Below are positions 7,227 to 13,427 of a stretch of DNA of 13,427 nucleotides, in pieces. The position numbers and the translations under genes were made by a program. How positions within the stretch are numbered: the first letter of the stretch is position 1; every line of letters begins with the position of its first letter. Source of the DNA: SHZI01 sp964391025 (GTDB lineage: Bacteria > Pseudomonadota > Gammaproteobacteria > Steroidobacterales > GCA-2729495); assembly GCA_964391025.1 (NCBI GenBank), contig CAYMKJ010000078.1, forward strand, positions 1-13,427. Reading direction: 5' to 3'. Below the pieces are notes generated by a model. The model ran no database searches and was not told the origin of the DNA. It saw only the letters and a program-made list of their open reading frames with translations.

Positions 7227-9179
7227 TCAGCCGGTACCGGTGCGTCCGCCCTTGCCGTCCTTCACCTCTTCGAACTCGGCATCAACGACGCCATCGTCGC
7301 CACTCCCAGCCTGGCTGCCGCCACCCTGGCCGCCACCCGTCGCGTCGGCACCGGCCGCCTGGGCCTGCTCGTAAGCCTTCTGCGCCAGTGACGCGGACGC
7401 TGCAGTCAGCGCCTTGCTCTTGAGCTCTATCTTGGCCTTGTCGTCAGCCTTGATCACGTCCTTGAGATCCGAGAGGGCCGCTTCGATGCGTCCGCGCTCA
7501 GCAGCGTCCACCTTGTCGCCCAGGTCCCGGAGTGAGCGCTCGGTGGCATGCACCAGAGCATCGGCCTGATTGCGAGCCTCCACGAGCTCCCGGAACTGCC
7601 GGTCTTCCTCGGCGTGGGTTTCAGCCTCGCCCACCATCCGCTTGATCTCGTCCTCGGCCAGGCCGCTGGAGGCCTTGATGACGATCTTCTGCTCCTTGCC
7701 GGTGGCCTTCTCCTTGGCCGACACGTTCAGGATGCCGTTGGCGTCGATATCGAACGTCACCTCGACCTGAGGCATGCCCCGCGGCGCCGGCGGCAGGTCC
7801 GCCAAATCGAAGCGACCCAGCGACTTGTTGTGCCGCGCCTGGTCCCGCTCACCCTGGAGCACATGGATGGTCACGGCCGTCTGGTTGTCATCTGCCGTGG
7901 AGAACGTCTGGTTCGCCCGGGTCGGGATCGTGGTGTTCTTCTCGATGAGCTTCGTCATCACGCCACCAAGCGTCTCGATGCCCAGCGACAGTGGCGTGAC
8001 GTCGAGCAGGAGCACGTCCTTCACCTGACCGGACAGCACACCCGCCTGGATCGCAGCACCTACCGCCACGGCCTCGTCGGGATTCACGTCCTTGCGTGGC
8101 TCCTTGCCGAAGAAATTGCGCACGGCCTCCTGGACCTTGGGCATGCGCGTCTGACCGCCGACAAGAATCACGTCGTCGATGTCGCCGACCTTGAGGCCGG
8201 CGTCACTGACCGCCGTCCGCGACGGGCCGATGGTCCGCTCGATGAGCTCTTCCACCAGCGACTCCAGCTTGGCCCGACTCAGGCGGATGTTGAGATGCTT
8301 CGGACCACTGGCATCCGCCGTGATGTAGGGCAGATTGACCTCGGTCTGCTGCTGGGCGGACAACTCGAGCTTGGCCTTCTCACTGGCCTCCCTGAGGCGC
8401 TGCATGGCAAGCGGATCGCGGCGAATGTCGATACCGCTCTCTTTCTGGAACTCGCCGGCCAGATACTCGTTGATCCGCATGTCGAAGTCTTCACCACCAA
8501 GGAAGGTGTCGCCATTCGTGGCCAGCACCTCGAACTGGTGCTCGCCATCGATCTCGGCGATCTCGATGATGGAGATATCGAAGGTGCCACCACCGAGGTC
8601 GTAGACGGCGATCTTGCGGTCACCCCGCTGCTTGTCCATGCCGTAGGCCAGTGCAGCTGCAGTCGGCTCGTTGATGATGCGCTTGACGTCAAGGCCGGCA
8701 ATACGCCCTGCGTCCTTGGTTGCCTGCCGCTGGGAGTCATTGAAGTAGGCGGGTACCGTGATCACGGCTTCCGTGACGGGTTCGCCGAGATAGTCTTCAG
8801 CGGTCTTCTTCATCTTCATGAGGACCCGTGCGGAGATCTCGGGAGGGGCCATCTTCCTGCCGCTCACCTCGACCCAGGCATCGCCGTTTTCCGCAGACGC
8901 GATCTTGTAAGGGACCATGCCGATGTCCCGCTGCACCACTTCATCCTTGAACTTGCGGCCGATGAGCCGCTTGACCGCGAACAGCGTGTTGGCGGGGTTG
9001 GTCACGGACTGGCGCTTGGCCGACTGACCAACGAGAACCTCCTCATCCTTCGTGAAGGCCACGACGGACGGCGTGGTCCGGTCACCCTCGCTATTCTCAA
9101 TCACCTTGGGCTTGCCGCCTTCCATGACGGCCACACAGGAATTCGTGGTCCCGAGGTCAATGCCAATGATCTTGCTCAT
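7227..9179 (-). CDS. dnaK: Molecular chaperone DnaK (Hsp70)
   Basis: DnaK is the ATP-driven chaperone of the cytoplasm, working with DnaJ and GrpE, and in many proteobacteria it also restrains sigma-32. From the ATG at 9179 it has 650 residues (638 in E. coli). The nucleotide-binding domain has IIGIDLGTTNS at 4-14, DLGGGTFDISII with T199 at the classic autophosphorylation position, and DVILVGGQTRMPKVQE at 336-351. The interdomain linker VLLLDVTP is at 389-396, followed by the substrate-binding domain, helical lid, a Gly-rich tail and VVDAEFEEVKD. About ten extra residues (GKGGRTGTG-like) follow the usual end. An in-frame ATG at 9191 lies upstream, but GGAG at 9186-9189, 6 bases before 9179, fits the shorter form. 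A very long antisense frame opposite this gene is not believed. Confidence 0.99.
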   Translation of the reverse strand: MSKIIGIDLGTTNSCVAVMEGGKPKVIENSEGDRTTPSVVAFTKDEEVLVGQSAKRQSVTNPANTLFAVKRLIGRKFKDEVVQRDIGMVPYKIASAENGDAWVEVSGRKMAPPEISARVLMKMKKTAEDYLGEPVTEAVITVPAYFNDSQRQATKDAGRIAGLDVKRIINEPTAAALAYGMDKQRGDRKIAVYDLGGGTFDISIIEIAEIDGEHQFEVLATNGDTFLGGEDFDMRINEYLAGEFQKESGIDIRRDPLAMQRLREASEKAKLELSAQQQTEVNLPYITADASGPKHLNIRLSRAKLESLVEELIERTIGPSRTAVSDAGLKVGDIDDVILVGGQTRMPKVQEAVRNFFGKEPRKDVNPDEAVAVGAAIQAGVLSGQVKDVLLLDVTPLSLGIETLGGVMTKLIEKNTTIPTRANQTFSTADDNQTAVTIHVLQGERDQARHNKSLGRFDLADLPPAPRGMPQVEVTFDIDANGILNVSAKEKATGKEQKIVIKASSGLAEDEIKRMVGEAETHAEEDRQFRELVEARNQADALVHATERSLRDLGDKVDAAERGRIEAALSDLKDVIKADDKAKIELKSKALTAASASLAQKAYEQAQAAGADATGGGQGGGSQAGSGDDGVVDAEFEEVKDGKGGRTGTG

Positions 9180-9185
9180 GCGTCG

Positions 9186-9189
9186 CTCC
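9186..9189 (-). promoter_or_regulatory. Ribosome binding site of dnaK
   Basis: GGAG on the minus strand, 6 bases before the ATG at 9179. It decides between this start and the in-frame ATG at 9191, which overlaps this site and has no Shine-Dalgarno of its own. Confidence 0.75.
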
Positions 9190-9235
9190 ATCCGCTGGTT
9201 AGGTCGCTAATCCGGTCGCTGCCGACTGAGCCCTG

Positions 9236-9263
9236 TAATGGGCCCGTCTTTCAGGGTTTCAAG
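9236..9263 (-). promoter_or_regulatory. Sigma-32-like heat-shock promoter of dnaK
   Basis: On the minus strand the -35 element CTTGAAA (9257-9263) matches the sigma-32 consensus at all seven positions. It is followed after 13 bases by GCCCATTA (9236-9243), which matches CCCCATNT at five of seven defined positions. It lies in the 107-bp gap between grpE and dnaK. Transcription would start near 9229 and leave a leader of about 50 bases. The spacing and location fit a promoter that boosts dnaK above grpE. Confidence 0.6.
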
Positions 9264-9286
9264 GCCAGTTTCGAGGCTCGCTCTCG

Positions 9287-9844
9287 TCAATTCACGTCGG
9301 TTGGGGGCGCCCGGCCGGCCGGCGTCGCGCCCGGGGCCACCGGCTCTCCGGCCACGATGACCCGGGCCGGACGCAGCAGGCGATCGCCCAGCCGATAGCC
9401 TTTCTGCAACACGGCCAGGACTGACCCCGCTTCGGCTGTGGCCGAGGGCTGCATGCTCATGGCCTCGTGGAGCTGCGGATCGAAGGGGTGCCCGGCCGGA
9501 TCCACGGCCTCGATGCCGAACTTCTCGAAGGCCCCGCGCAGCAGGCGCAGGGTCGCCTGCTTGGCGGCCAGGAGGCTCTCTGCCGAGGCAGTCCCGGCTG
9601 TTTCCAGTCCCATCTCGAGGGTATCTGCGATGCCCAGTAGTTCACCCGCCAGCTTCTCCACCCCGGAGCGGCGGGCCGCTTCGACGTCCCGGGCAGCGCG
9701 TTTGCGCACATTGTCGAGCTCCGCGACGGCCCGCAGATACCGGTTCCAGTTCTCAGCGCCAGTGGCCTCGGCTTTTTCCAGCGCGTCGCGCAGTGGCGTC
9801 GCGGGATCCGCCGCCGTTGCATCCGGGTGTTCAGTTTCTGGCAT
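9287..9844 (-). CDS. grpE: Nucleotide exchange factor GrpE
   Basis: GrpE is a dimeric exchange factor that releases ADP from DnaK and acts as a thermosensor of the cycle. The ATG at 9844 gives 185 residues and has an AAGGAG ribosome binding site 8 bases upstream. The frame could be extended to a GTG at 9901, but that codon has a C-rich upstream sequence and lies beside the -10 element, so the extension is unlikely. An acidic, variable N-terminus precedes the long dimerising helix (about 15-75) with AVAELDNVRKRAARD at 39-53. The C-terminal beta domain contains VLAVLQKGYRLGDRLLRPARV at about 142-162, which contacts DnaK. The last 20 residues are Pro- and Ala-rich. It sits between hrcA (67-bp gap) and dnaK (107-bp gap). 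Confidence 0.97.
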   Translation of the reverse strand: MPETEHPDATAADPATPLRDALEKAEATGAENWNRYLRAVAELDNVRKRAARDVEAARRSGVEKLAGELLGIADTLEMGLETAGTASAESLLAAKQATLRLLRGAFEKFGIEAVDPAGHPFDPQLHEAMSMQPSATAEAGSVLAVLQKGYRLGDRLLRPARVIVAGEPVAPGATPAGRAPPTDVN

Positions 9845-9852
9845 CAGGCAGG

Positions 9853-9858
9853 CTCCTT
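9853..9858 (-). promoter_or_regulatory. Ribosome binding site of grpE
   Basis: AAGGAG on the minus strand, 8 bases before the ATG at 9844, is the strongest Shine-Dalgarno seen in the window. It sets the grpE start against the upstream in-frame GTG at 9901. Confidence 0.8.
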
Positions 9859-9901
9859 CGGGACGTGCAGGAACGGGCGGACCTTCGCCCGACCGTGCCA
9901 C

Positions 9902-9930
9902 AAATGGGGGGTCAGGAGCCGGAATTCAAG
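9902..9930 (-). promoter_or_regulatory. Near-consensus sigma-32 promoter of grpE, overlapping the hrcA 3' end
   Basis: On the minus strand the -35 element CTTGAAT (9924-9930) matches CTTGAAA at six of seven positions. After a 14-base spacer comes CCCCATTT (9902-9909), a full match to CCCCATNT. The hrcA stop codon at 9912-9914 lies inside the spacer. Transcription would begin near 9895, about 50 bases before the grpE ATG. This lets sigma-32 drive grpE and downstream genes without transcribing their repressor. Confidence 0.7.
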
Positions 9931-10988
9931 CCCGGATTCAGGCCGGAATTCAGGGCAGCACCGAGCAGTCGGGCAGTGACGTCCACGATCGGGATGACCC
10001 GCTCGTAGGCCATGCGCGTGGGACCGATGACGCCCAGGACGCCAACGATCTGGTCGTCAACAGTATACGGGGCCGTCACGATCGTGCACTCGTCGAGGAT
10101 CCGGTAACCGGATTCCTCACCGATGAAGATCTGTACACCCTGGGCGGCTACGCTCCGGTCCAGCAAGGTCAGGATCTCCCGCTGCTGGCCAAAGGCCTCA
10201 AACAGCTGCTTGATCTTCTCGATATCGGAGAGTTCCTGGAAATTCATCAGCTTCGTCTCGCCCGAAAGGACGTAACCGGCACTTTCCGTGCCCGGCTGCT
10301 GGGCCTGATCGGCAATCGAGTCCAGCATGAGGCGGTTCATGAATTCCAGGGTGCCGTCGAGATTGGCCCGGAGCCGGGTCCGGACCTCGCCGAGATCCCG
10401 GCCTGTGAACTGCTCATTAAGGTAGTTCGCGGCATGCCGCAGCTCGTCGTCGCTGTAGTCACGCTCCATGTCCAGGATGCGGTTCTGCACCTCCGCGTCG
10501 TTGACCACCAGAATCGTGAGAACGCGGCGGCCCGACAGGGGCAGGAACTCGATATGCCGCGGGGTCGTGTGATGCTGCCGCGGAATTGTGACGATACCGG
10601 CCAGGCTTGTCAGTGACGACAGCGCCGAAGAGGCGGCGGACGCGATGGCCTTGGCGTCTCCCCTAAAGCGGTCTTCGAGCTGGTTCTGCAGCCTGACCAC
10701 ATCAGACTCCGCCATCGGCTGCAGGCGCACGAGCGTGTCGACGAAAAAGCGGTAACCTTTGGCCGTGGGTATCCGACCCGCGCTGGTGTGGGGGGCCGCG
10801 ATGAACCCCAGGTCTTCCAGGTCGGCCATGACATTGCGGATCGTGGCCGGACTCAGGTCCAGTCCCGCAGTGAGAGACAAGGTGCGGGAACCGACCGGCT
10901 GGCCTTCGCGGATGTAATGTTCGACGAGAATCCGGAGGACGTGCCGGGCGCGTTCGGAGGGCAGGCCGGCGGTGAGTTCGGTACCCAT
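9912..10988 (-). CDS. hrcA: Heat-inducible transcription repressor HrcA
   Basis: HrcA represses chaperone operons by binding CIRCE operators, and in studied species its activity depends on GroEL. The ATG at 10988 gives 358 residues, close to the family norm, although no good Shine-Dalgarno precedes it. A frame extension to 11060 would run through the operator-like sequence into nadK and is rejected. The N-terminal winged helix contains the DNA-reading segment SPATIRNVMADLEDLGFI at 46-63 and PHTSAGRIPTAKGYRFFVD at 66-84. The GAF-like C-terminal half ends with GVIGPTRMAYERVIPIVDV at 319-337. The final residues repeat as LNSG, LNPG, LNSG, encoded by a 12-base tandem repeat. It heads the leftward operon and probably represses itself through the site at 11003-11029. 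Confidence 0.97.
   Translation of the reverse strand: MGTELTAGLPSERARHVLRILVEHYIREGQPVGSRTLSLTAGLDLSPATIRNVMADLEDLGFIAAPHTSAGRIPTAKGYRFFVDTLVRLQPMAESDVVRLQNQLEDRFRGDAKAIASAASSALSSLTSLAGIVTIPRQHHTTPRHIEFLPLSGRRVLTILVVNDAEVQNRILDMERDYSDDELRHAANYLNEQFTGRDLGEVRTRLRANLDGTLEFMNRLMLDSIADQAQQPGTESAGYVLSGETKLMNFQELSDIEKIKQLFEAFGQQREILTLLDRSVAAQGVQIFIGEESGYRILDECTIVTAPYTVDDQIVGVLGVIGPTRMAYERVIPIVDVTARLLGAALNSGLNPGLNSGS
9919..9954 (-). repeat. Three 12-bp tandem repeats in the hrcA 3' end
   Basis: On the plus strand the units are CCGGAATTCAAG (9919-9930), CCCGGATTCAGG (9931-9942) and CCGGAATTCAGG (9943-9954). They encode the four-residue repeats at the HrcA C-terminus. The first unit, read on the minus strand, provides the -35 element CTTGAAT of the grpE promoter; in the other two units the corresponding bases begin CCTGAAT. 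Confidence 0.85.
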
Positions 10989-11002
10989 GACTGCGCGGAA
11001 CG

Positions 11003-11029
11003 CTAGCAATCGCCCATGGAGAGTGTCAA
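11003..11029. promoter_or_regulatory. Degenerate CIRCE operator (HrcA binding site)
   Basis: On the plus strand CTAGCAATC (11003-11011), exactly 9 bases, then GAGTGTCAA (11021-11029). Against TTAGCACTC-N9-GAGTGCTAA each arm matches at seven of nine positions. The spacer length is exactly canonical, and the site lies in the 62-bp region between divergent hrcA and nadK. The arms match each other at only five of nine positions, so dyad symmetry is imperfect. It starts 15 bases upstream of the hrcA ATG, which fits autoregulation. Confidence 0.55.
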
Positions 11030-11033
11030 GGTT

Positions 11034-11062
11034 CTGATAAGCAAAGTGAAATGAACACAAAA
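11034..11062 (-). promoter_or_regulatory. Weak candidate hrcA promoter
   Basis: On the minus strand TATCAG (11034-11039) could be a -10 element, with a poor TTTTGT (11057-11062) 17 bases upstream inside the first nadK codons. Initiation would fall within the CIRCE-like site, the usual geometry for HrcA repression. A TTGACA inside the CIRCE arm (11024-11029) is a better -35 but has no good -10 partner. The true promoter is uncertain. Confidence 0.2.
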
Positions 11063-12004
11063 TCCAGACAACGACGCTTCGACAGGATTGCCCTGATGGG
11101 CAATCCCCATGACCCGAGAGCCCTGGAGGCTATGCGCATCCTCGCCCCGCACCTGCTGCGGGCCGGGTGTACCGTCAAAGTCAGCCGGGCCCTGCGCGCG
11201 CGGGCGGTACCAGCCCGCGCAAAACGCGTGGCCGATGACCGGCTGGCCGTGGGCGTGGACCTGGTGGTGGCCATCGGGGGCGACGGTAGCATGCTCTACG
11301 CCGCGCGCCGCATCGCCAGTCGCAAGGTGCCCCTGCTCGGGATCAACCGCGGACGCCTTGGCTTCCTGGCTGATGTGGCTCCCGAGCACATGCTGGCGCA
11401 CATCGATCAGATCCTCGCCGGCCGCTACGTCAGCGAGCAGCGGATGCTGCTCGTCGCCTCCATCGTGAGGAATGCGAAGGTCGTGGCAAGCGCCTTCGCT
11501 CTCAACGACGTGGTGGTCAAGCGGCACGACACCGGCCGCATGGTGGAGTATCAGACTTTCGTGGACGGCGGTTACGTGAACACCCATCTCGGCGACGGGT
11601 TCATCATCGCCACGCCGACTGGCTCTACCGCCTACGCGCTCAGTTGCGGCGGCCCTATCGTCGAACCCGGCCTTGATGCGCTCGTGCTCACCCCCATTTG
11701 CCCCCACACGCTCAGCGACCGGCCACTCGTGATCCCGGGGAACCGGGTTGCCGAAGTCCGCCTGCACGCGACCCCGTCGCCCACCTCGAAACAGGTGGAC
11801 CGGGCCGAGGTCACCTGCGACGGGGAGTTGCTGGGCCGACTCGGTCCCGGCTGGAGCGTCCGGGTCAGCGCCGCCCGGGAACGCATCGAACTCGTCCACC
11901 CGGTCGGCTACGACTATTTCGACACTCTGCGCAGCAAGCTCCTCTGGGGCCGGGACACACGGGACCGGGGCCACAAAGCGGTCCGCTCCGGCGCCACGGG
12001 GTAA
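11051..12004 (+). CDS. nadK: NAD kinase NadK
   Basis: NadK phosphorylates NAD to NADP and sets the cellular NADP pool. The 317 residues include the hallmark GGDGSML at 76-82 with catalytic D78, the NE/D motif as ALNDVVVKR at 150-158, GDGFIIATPTGSTAYALS at 181-198, and the C-terminal CDGE at 256-259 followed by HPVGYDYFDTLRSKLLWG. It is about 25 residues longer than the 292-residue E. coli enzyme. Part of the excess is an Arg-rich tail after residue 300, which is likely unstructured. The ATG at 11051 has only a weak ribosome binding site, and the next in-frame ATG at 11096 would remove the first beta strand. It diverges from hrcA across 62 bp and precedes recN by 13 bp, matching the grpE or hrcA / nadK / recN synteny of gammaproteobacteria. 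Confidence 0.97.
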   Translation: MNTKSRQRRFDRIALMGNPHDPRALEAMRILAPHLLRAGCTVKVSRALRARAVPARAKRVADDRLAVGVDLVVAIGGDGSMLYAARRIASRKVPLLGINRGRLGFLADVAPEHMLAHIDQILAGRYVSEQRMLLVASIVRNAKVVASAFALNDVVVKRHDTGRMVEYQTFVDGGYVNTHLGDGFIIATPTGSTAYALSCGGPIVEPGLDALVLTPICPHTLSDRPLVIPGNRVAEVRLHATPSPTSKQVDRAEVTCDGELLGRLGPGWSVRVSAARERIELVHPVGYDYFDTLRSKLLWGRDTRDRGHKAVRSGATG

Positions 12005-12017
12005 CCGCCTCCCCCGC

Positions 12018-13427
12018 ATGCTGACCCAGCTGCAGATCCGCGATCTCGCGGTCCTTGAGGAAGTCACGCTGGACTTCGGTACTGGCTTTACCGTGCTCAC
12101 AGGCGAAACCGGCGCCGGCAAGTCCATCCTGGTCGACGCCCTGGCGCTCGCTGTCGGCGAACGTGGCGACGGGCAGGCGATCCGCGCTGGAGCGAGCCGC
12201 CTCGAGGTCCTGGCGACTTTCGAGCCCGGCAACAGCACTGCGGCCAGCCGCTGGTTGCAGGACAACGACATGAGCGACGACGGCGACGGCTGCCTCCTGC
12301 GGCGGGTGATCAGCACCGACGGGCGCTCGAAGGCCTGGATCAATGGCCGCCCGGTGCCCCTACAAGCCCTCCGGGAACTGGGCGCGACGCTCGTCGATAT
12401 CTGTGGCCAGCAGGACTATCAGTCACTTCGGCACCGGGCGGCCCAGCGGGATGTGCTGGACGGGCTCGCCGTCCACGCGGACCTGCTGGACCAGGTGCGC
12501 GCCGCCCAGCTTGCCTGGGCCGGGGCCGAGTCGACCGTGCAGCAGCTGACCGTCAGCCAGCGGGAGCGGGACAGCCGGCTTGAACTGCTGACCTTTCAGG
12601 TGGGCGAACTGAACGTGCTCCAGCCGCGAGTGGGCGAATTCGCCGAGCTCGAGCGGGAGCACACGGCCCTCGCTCATCGTCTGCGCATCGGTGAGGCACT
12701 GGACAGGGCGCTTGCGCGCACCTACGACGACGAAGAAGGCTCTGCACAGGCCGCCATCGGCACGGCACGGCGCGCTCTTGTTGACGTGTTGCGCTTCGAT
12801 CCGGAACTGGAAGCCGTGTTGCGCCTGCTGGCCGACGCAGAAGCACAGATCAGCGAAGCGGCTGATCAATTGCGGCACCGTCTGGCGCAACTGGATCAGG
12901 ATCCCGGCCGCGAGACGGCAATCGCCGACCGGCTTGCGGCGCTGCGCGACAGTGCGCGCAAGCATCGTTGCACCACCGATGACCTGCCCGCCCTCCGCGA
13001 CCGGCTGCAGGCGGAGTCAACCGATCTCAGCGCCGGTGAAGTCACGCTGGAGCGCCTCACCGCTGCCGCGCGCCAGCTGCGCGCCGAACTCGTCGCGCTG
13101 GCCGCGAAGCTGACTGCCGGCCGACAGACTGCCGCCCGGTCGCTGAGCGCTGCGGTGACGAAGAACATGGTTACGCTCGGCATGCCGGGCGGACGCTTCG
13201 AGGTGCGCGTGGTTCCGCTGGCCGATGGCACCGTGGGCGCACAGGGGGCGGACGAGGTGGAATTTCTGGTCACCACCAATGCCGGCCAGCCGCCGGCGGC
13301 AATGAGCCGGGTTGCGTCCGGCGGGGAACTTTCCCGGATCAATCTCGCCATCCAGGTGGTTGCCACGGCGACCCGCGGCGCGCCAACGCTGGTGTTCGAC
13401 GAAGTGGACGCGGGCGTCGGCGGCGCG
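12018..13427 (+). CDS. recN: DNA repair ATPase RecN (partial, 3' end cut by window)
   Basis: RecN is an SMC-like ATPase that helps RecA-dependent repair of double-strand breaks. The frame is open for exactly 470 codons from the ATG to the window edge, against about 553 in E. coli, so roughly 85 residues are missing. The N-terminal head opens with MLTQLQIRDLAVLEEV and has Walker A GETGAGKS at 29-36. Two coiled-coil arms follow with LTFQVGELNVLQPRVGEF near 194-211. The C-terminal head has signature SGGELSR from 434 and Walker B TLVFDEVDAGVGG at 457-469 with D461 and E462. The usual IHGQH segment reads DICGQQDYQ at 127-135. The 13 bases between nadK and this start contain no Shine-Dalgarno sequence and no LexA box, so it probably depends on nadK transcription and coupling. 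Confidence 0.96.
   Translation, partial: MLTQLQIRDLAVLEEVTLDFGTGFTVLTGETGAGKSILVDALALAVGERGDGQAIRAGASRLEVLATFEPGNSTAASRWLQDNDMSDDGDGCLLRRVISTDGRSKAWINGRPVPLQALRELGATLVDICGQQDYQSLRHRAAQRDVLDGLAVHADLLDQVRAAQLAWAGAESTVQQLTVSQRERDSRLELLTFQVGELNVLQPRVGEFAELEREHTALAHRLRIGEALDRALARTYDDEEGSAQAAIGTARRALVDVLRFDPELEAVLRLLADAEAQISEAADQLRHRLAQLDQDPGRETAIADRLAALRDSARKHRCTTDDLPALRDRLQAESTDLSAGEVTLERLTAAARQLRAELVALAAKLTAGRQTAARSLSAAVTKNMVTLGMPGGRFEVRVVPLADGTVGAQGADEVEFLVTTNAGQPPAAMSRVASGGELSRINLAIQVVATATRGAPTLVFDEVDAGVGGA

Noticed and set aside
7548..9398. A 616-codon open frame on the plus strand, antisense to dnaK and part of grpE.
   Set aside because: DnaK on the other strand is unmistakable across its full length. 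Long antisense frames opposite dnaK genes are a known by-product of their codon bias and have led to false database families. No ribosome binding site or family motif supports this one.
10989..11060. A 24-residue N-terminal extension of HrcA.
   Set aside because: It would translate through the CIRCE-like operator and overlap the nadK start, and the added residues have no family similarity.
11003..12343. A 446-codon minus-strand frame antisense to nadK and the 5' part of recN.
   Set aside because: nadK and recN both carry intact family motifs on the plus strand. The antisense product is compositionally odd, and the frame would run through the divergent promoter region.
1..13427. Search for mobile elements, CRISPR repeats, tRNA or rRNA genes, toxin-antitoxin pairs or defence genes.
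   Set aside because: None seen. All normal-length genes are conserved core genes in a known syntenic order, and no intergenic gap exceeds about 205 bp.

Overview
This is ordinary, well-conserved core chromosome from a GC-rich gammaproteobacterium. Every protein-coding gene of normal length belongs to a recognisable housekeeping family. I see no phage, transposon, CRISPR array, tRNA, rRNA or toxin-antitoxin locus. The order grpE-dnaK-dnaJ-dapB-carA-carB-greA on one strand, with nadK-recN diverging from its head, is a gammaproteobacterial arrangement (as I recall it, Pseudomonas keeps most of it). An hrcA gene at the head of the chaperone operon argues against enterics, which lack hrcA, and suggests a Xanthomonadales-, Nevskiales- or Chromatiales-like lineage. 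That placement is inference from synteny and protein similarity only.

Layout. Eight genes run leftward from about 10988 to 18: hrcA, grpE, dnaK, dnaJ (heat-shock repressor and the DnaK chaperone machine), dapB (lysine and diaminopimelate synthesis), carA and carB (carbamoyl phosphate for arginine and pyrimidines), and greA (transcript cleavage factor). Two genes run rightward from 11051: nadK (NAD kinase) and recN (DNA repair ATPase). recN is cut by the right edge of the window after 470 codons. A 62-bp divergent region separates hrcA from nadK.

Regulation is the most informative part. The divergent region holds a degenerate CIRCE operator, the binding site of HrcA. A near-consensus sigma-32 promoter lies across the 3' end of hrcA, ahead of grpE, and a second sigma-32-like promoter lies between grpE and dnaK. 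Together these suggest dual control: HrcA repression at the head of the operon, and sigma-32 activation of the chaperone genes downstream of the repressor. A 29-bp near-perfect palindrome sits between dnaK and dnaJ. Ahead of carA is a possible 48-codon leader reading frame with a good ribosome binding site, whose stop codon overlaps the carA start.

I found no convincing previously undescribed system. The points worth a second look are regulatory: the paired heat-shock promoters, the shared CIRCE, the carA leader frame, the dnaK-dnaJ hairpin and a promoter element lying inside a tandem repeat of hrcA. Annotation traps are also recorded, above all a 616-codon antisense frame opposite dnaK and a real recN that has no stop codon in the window.
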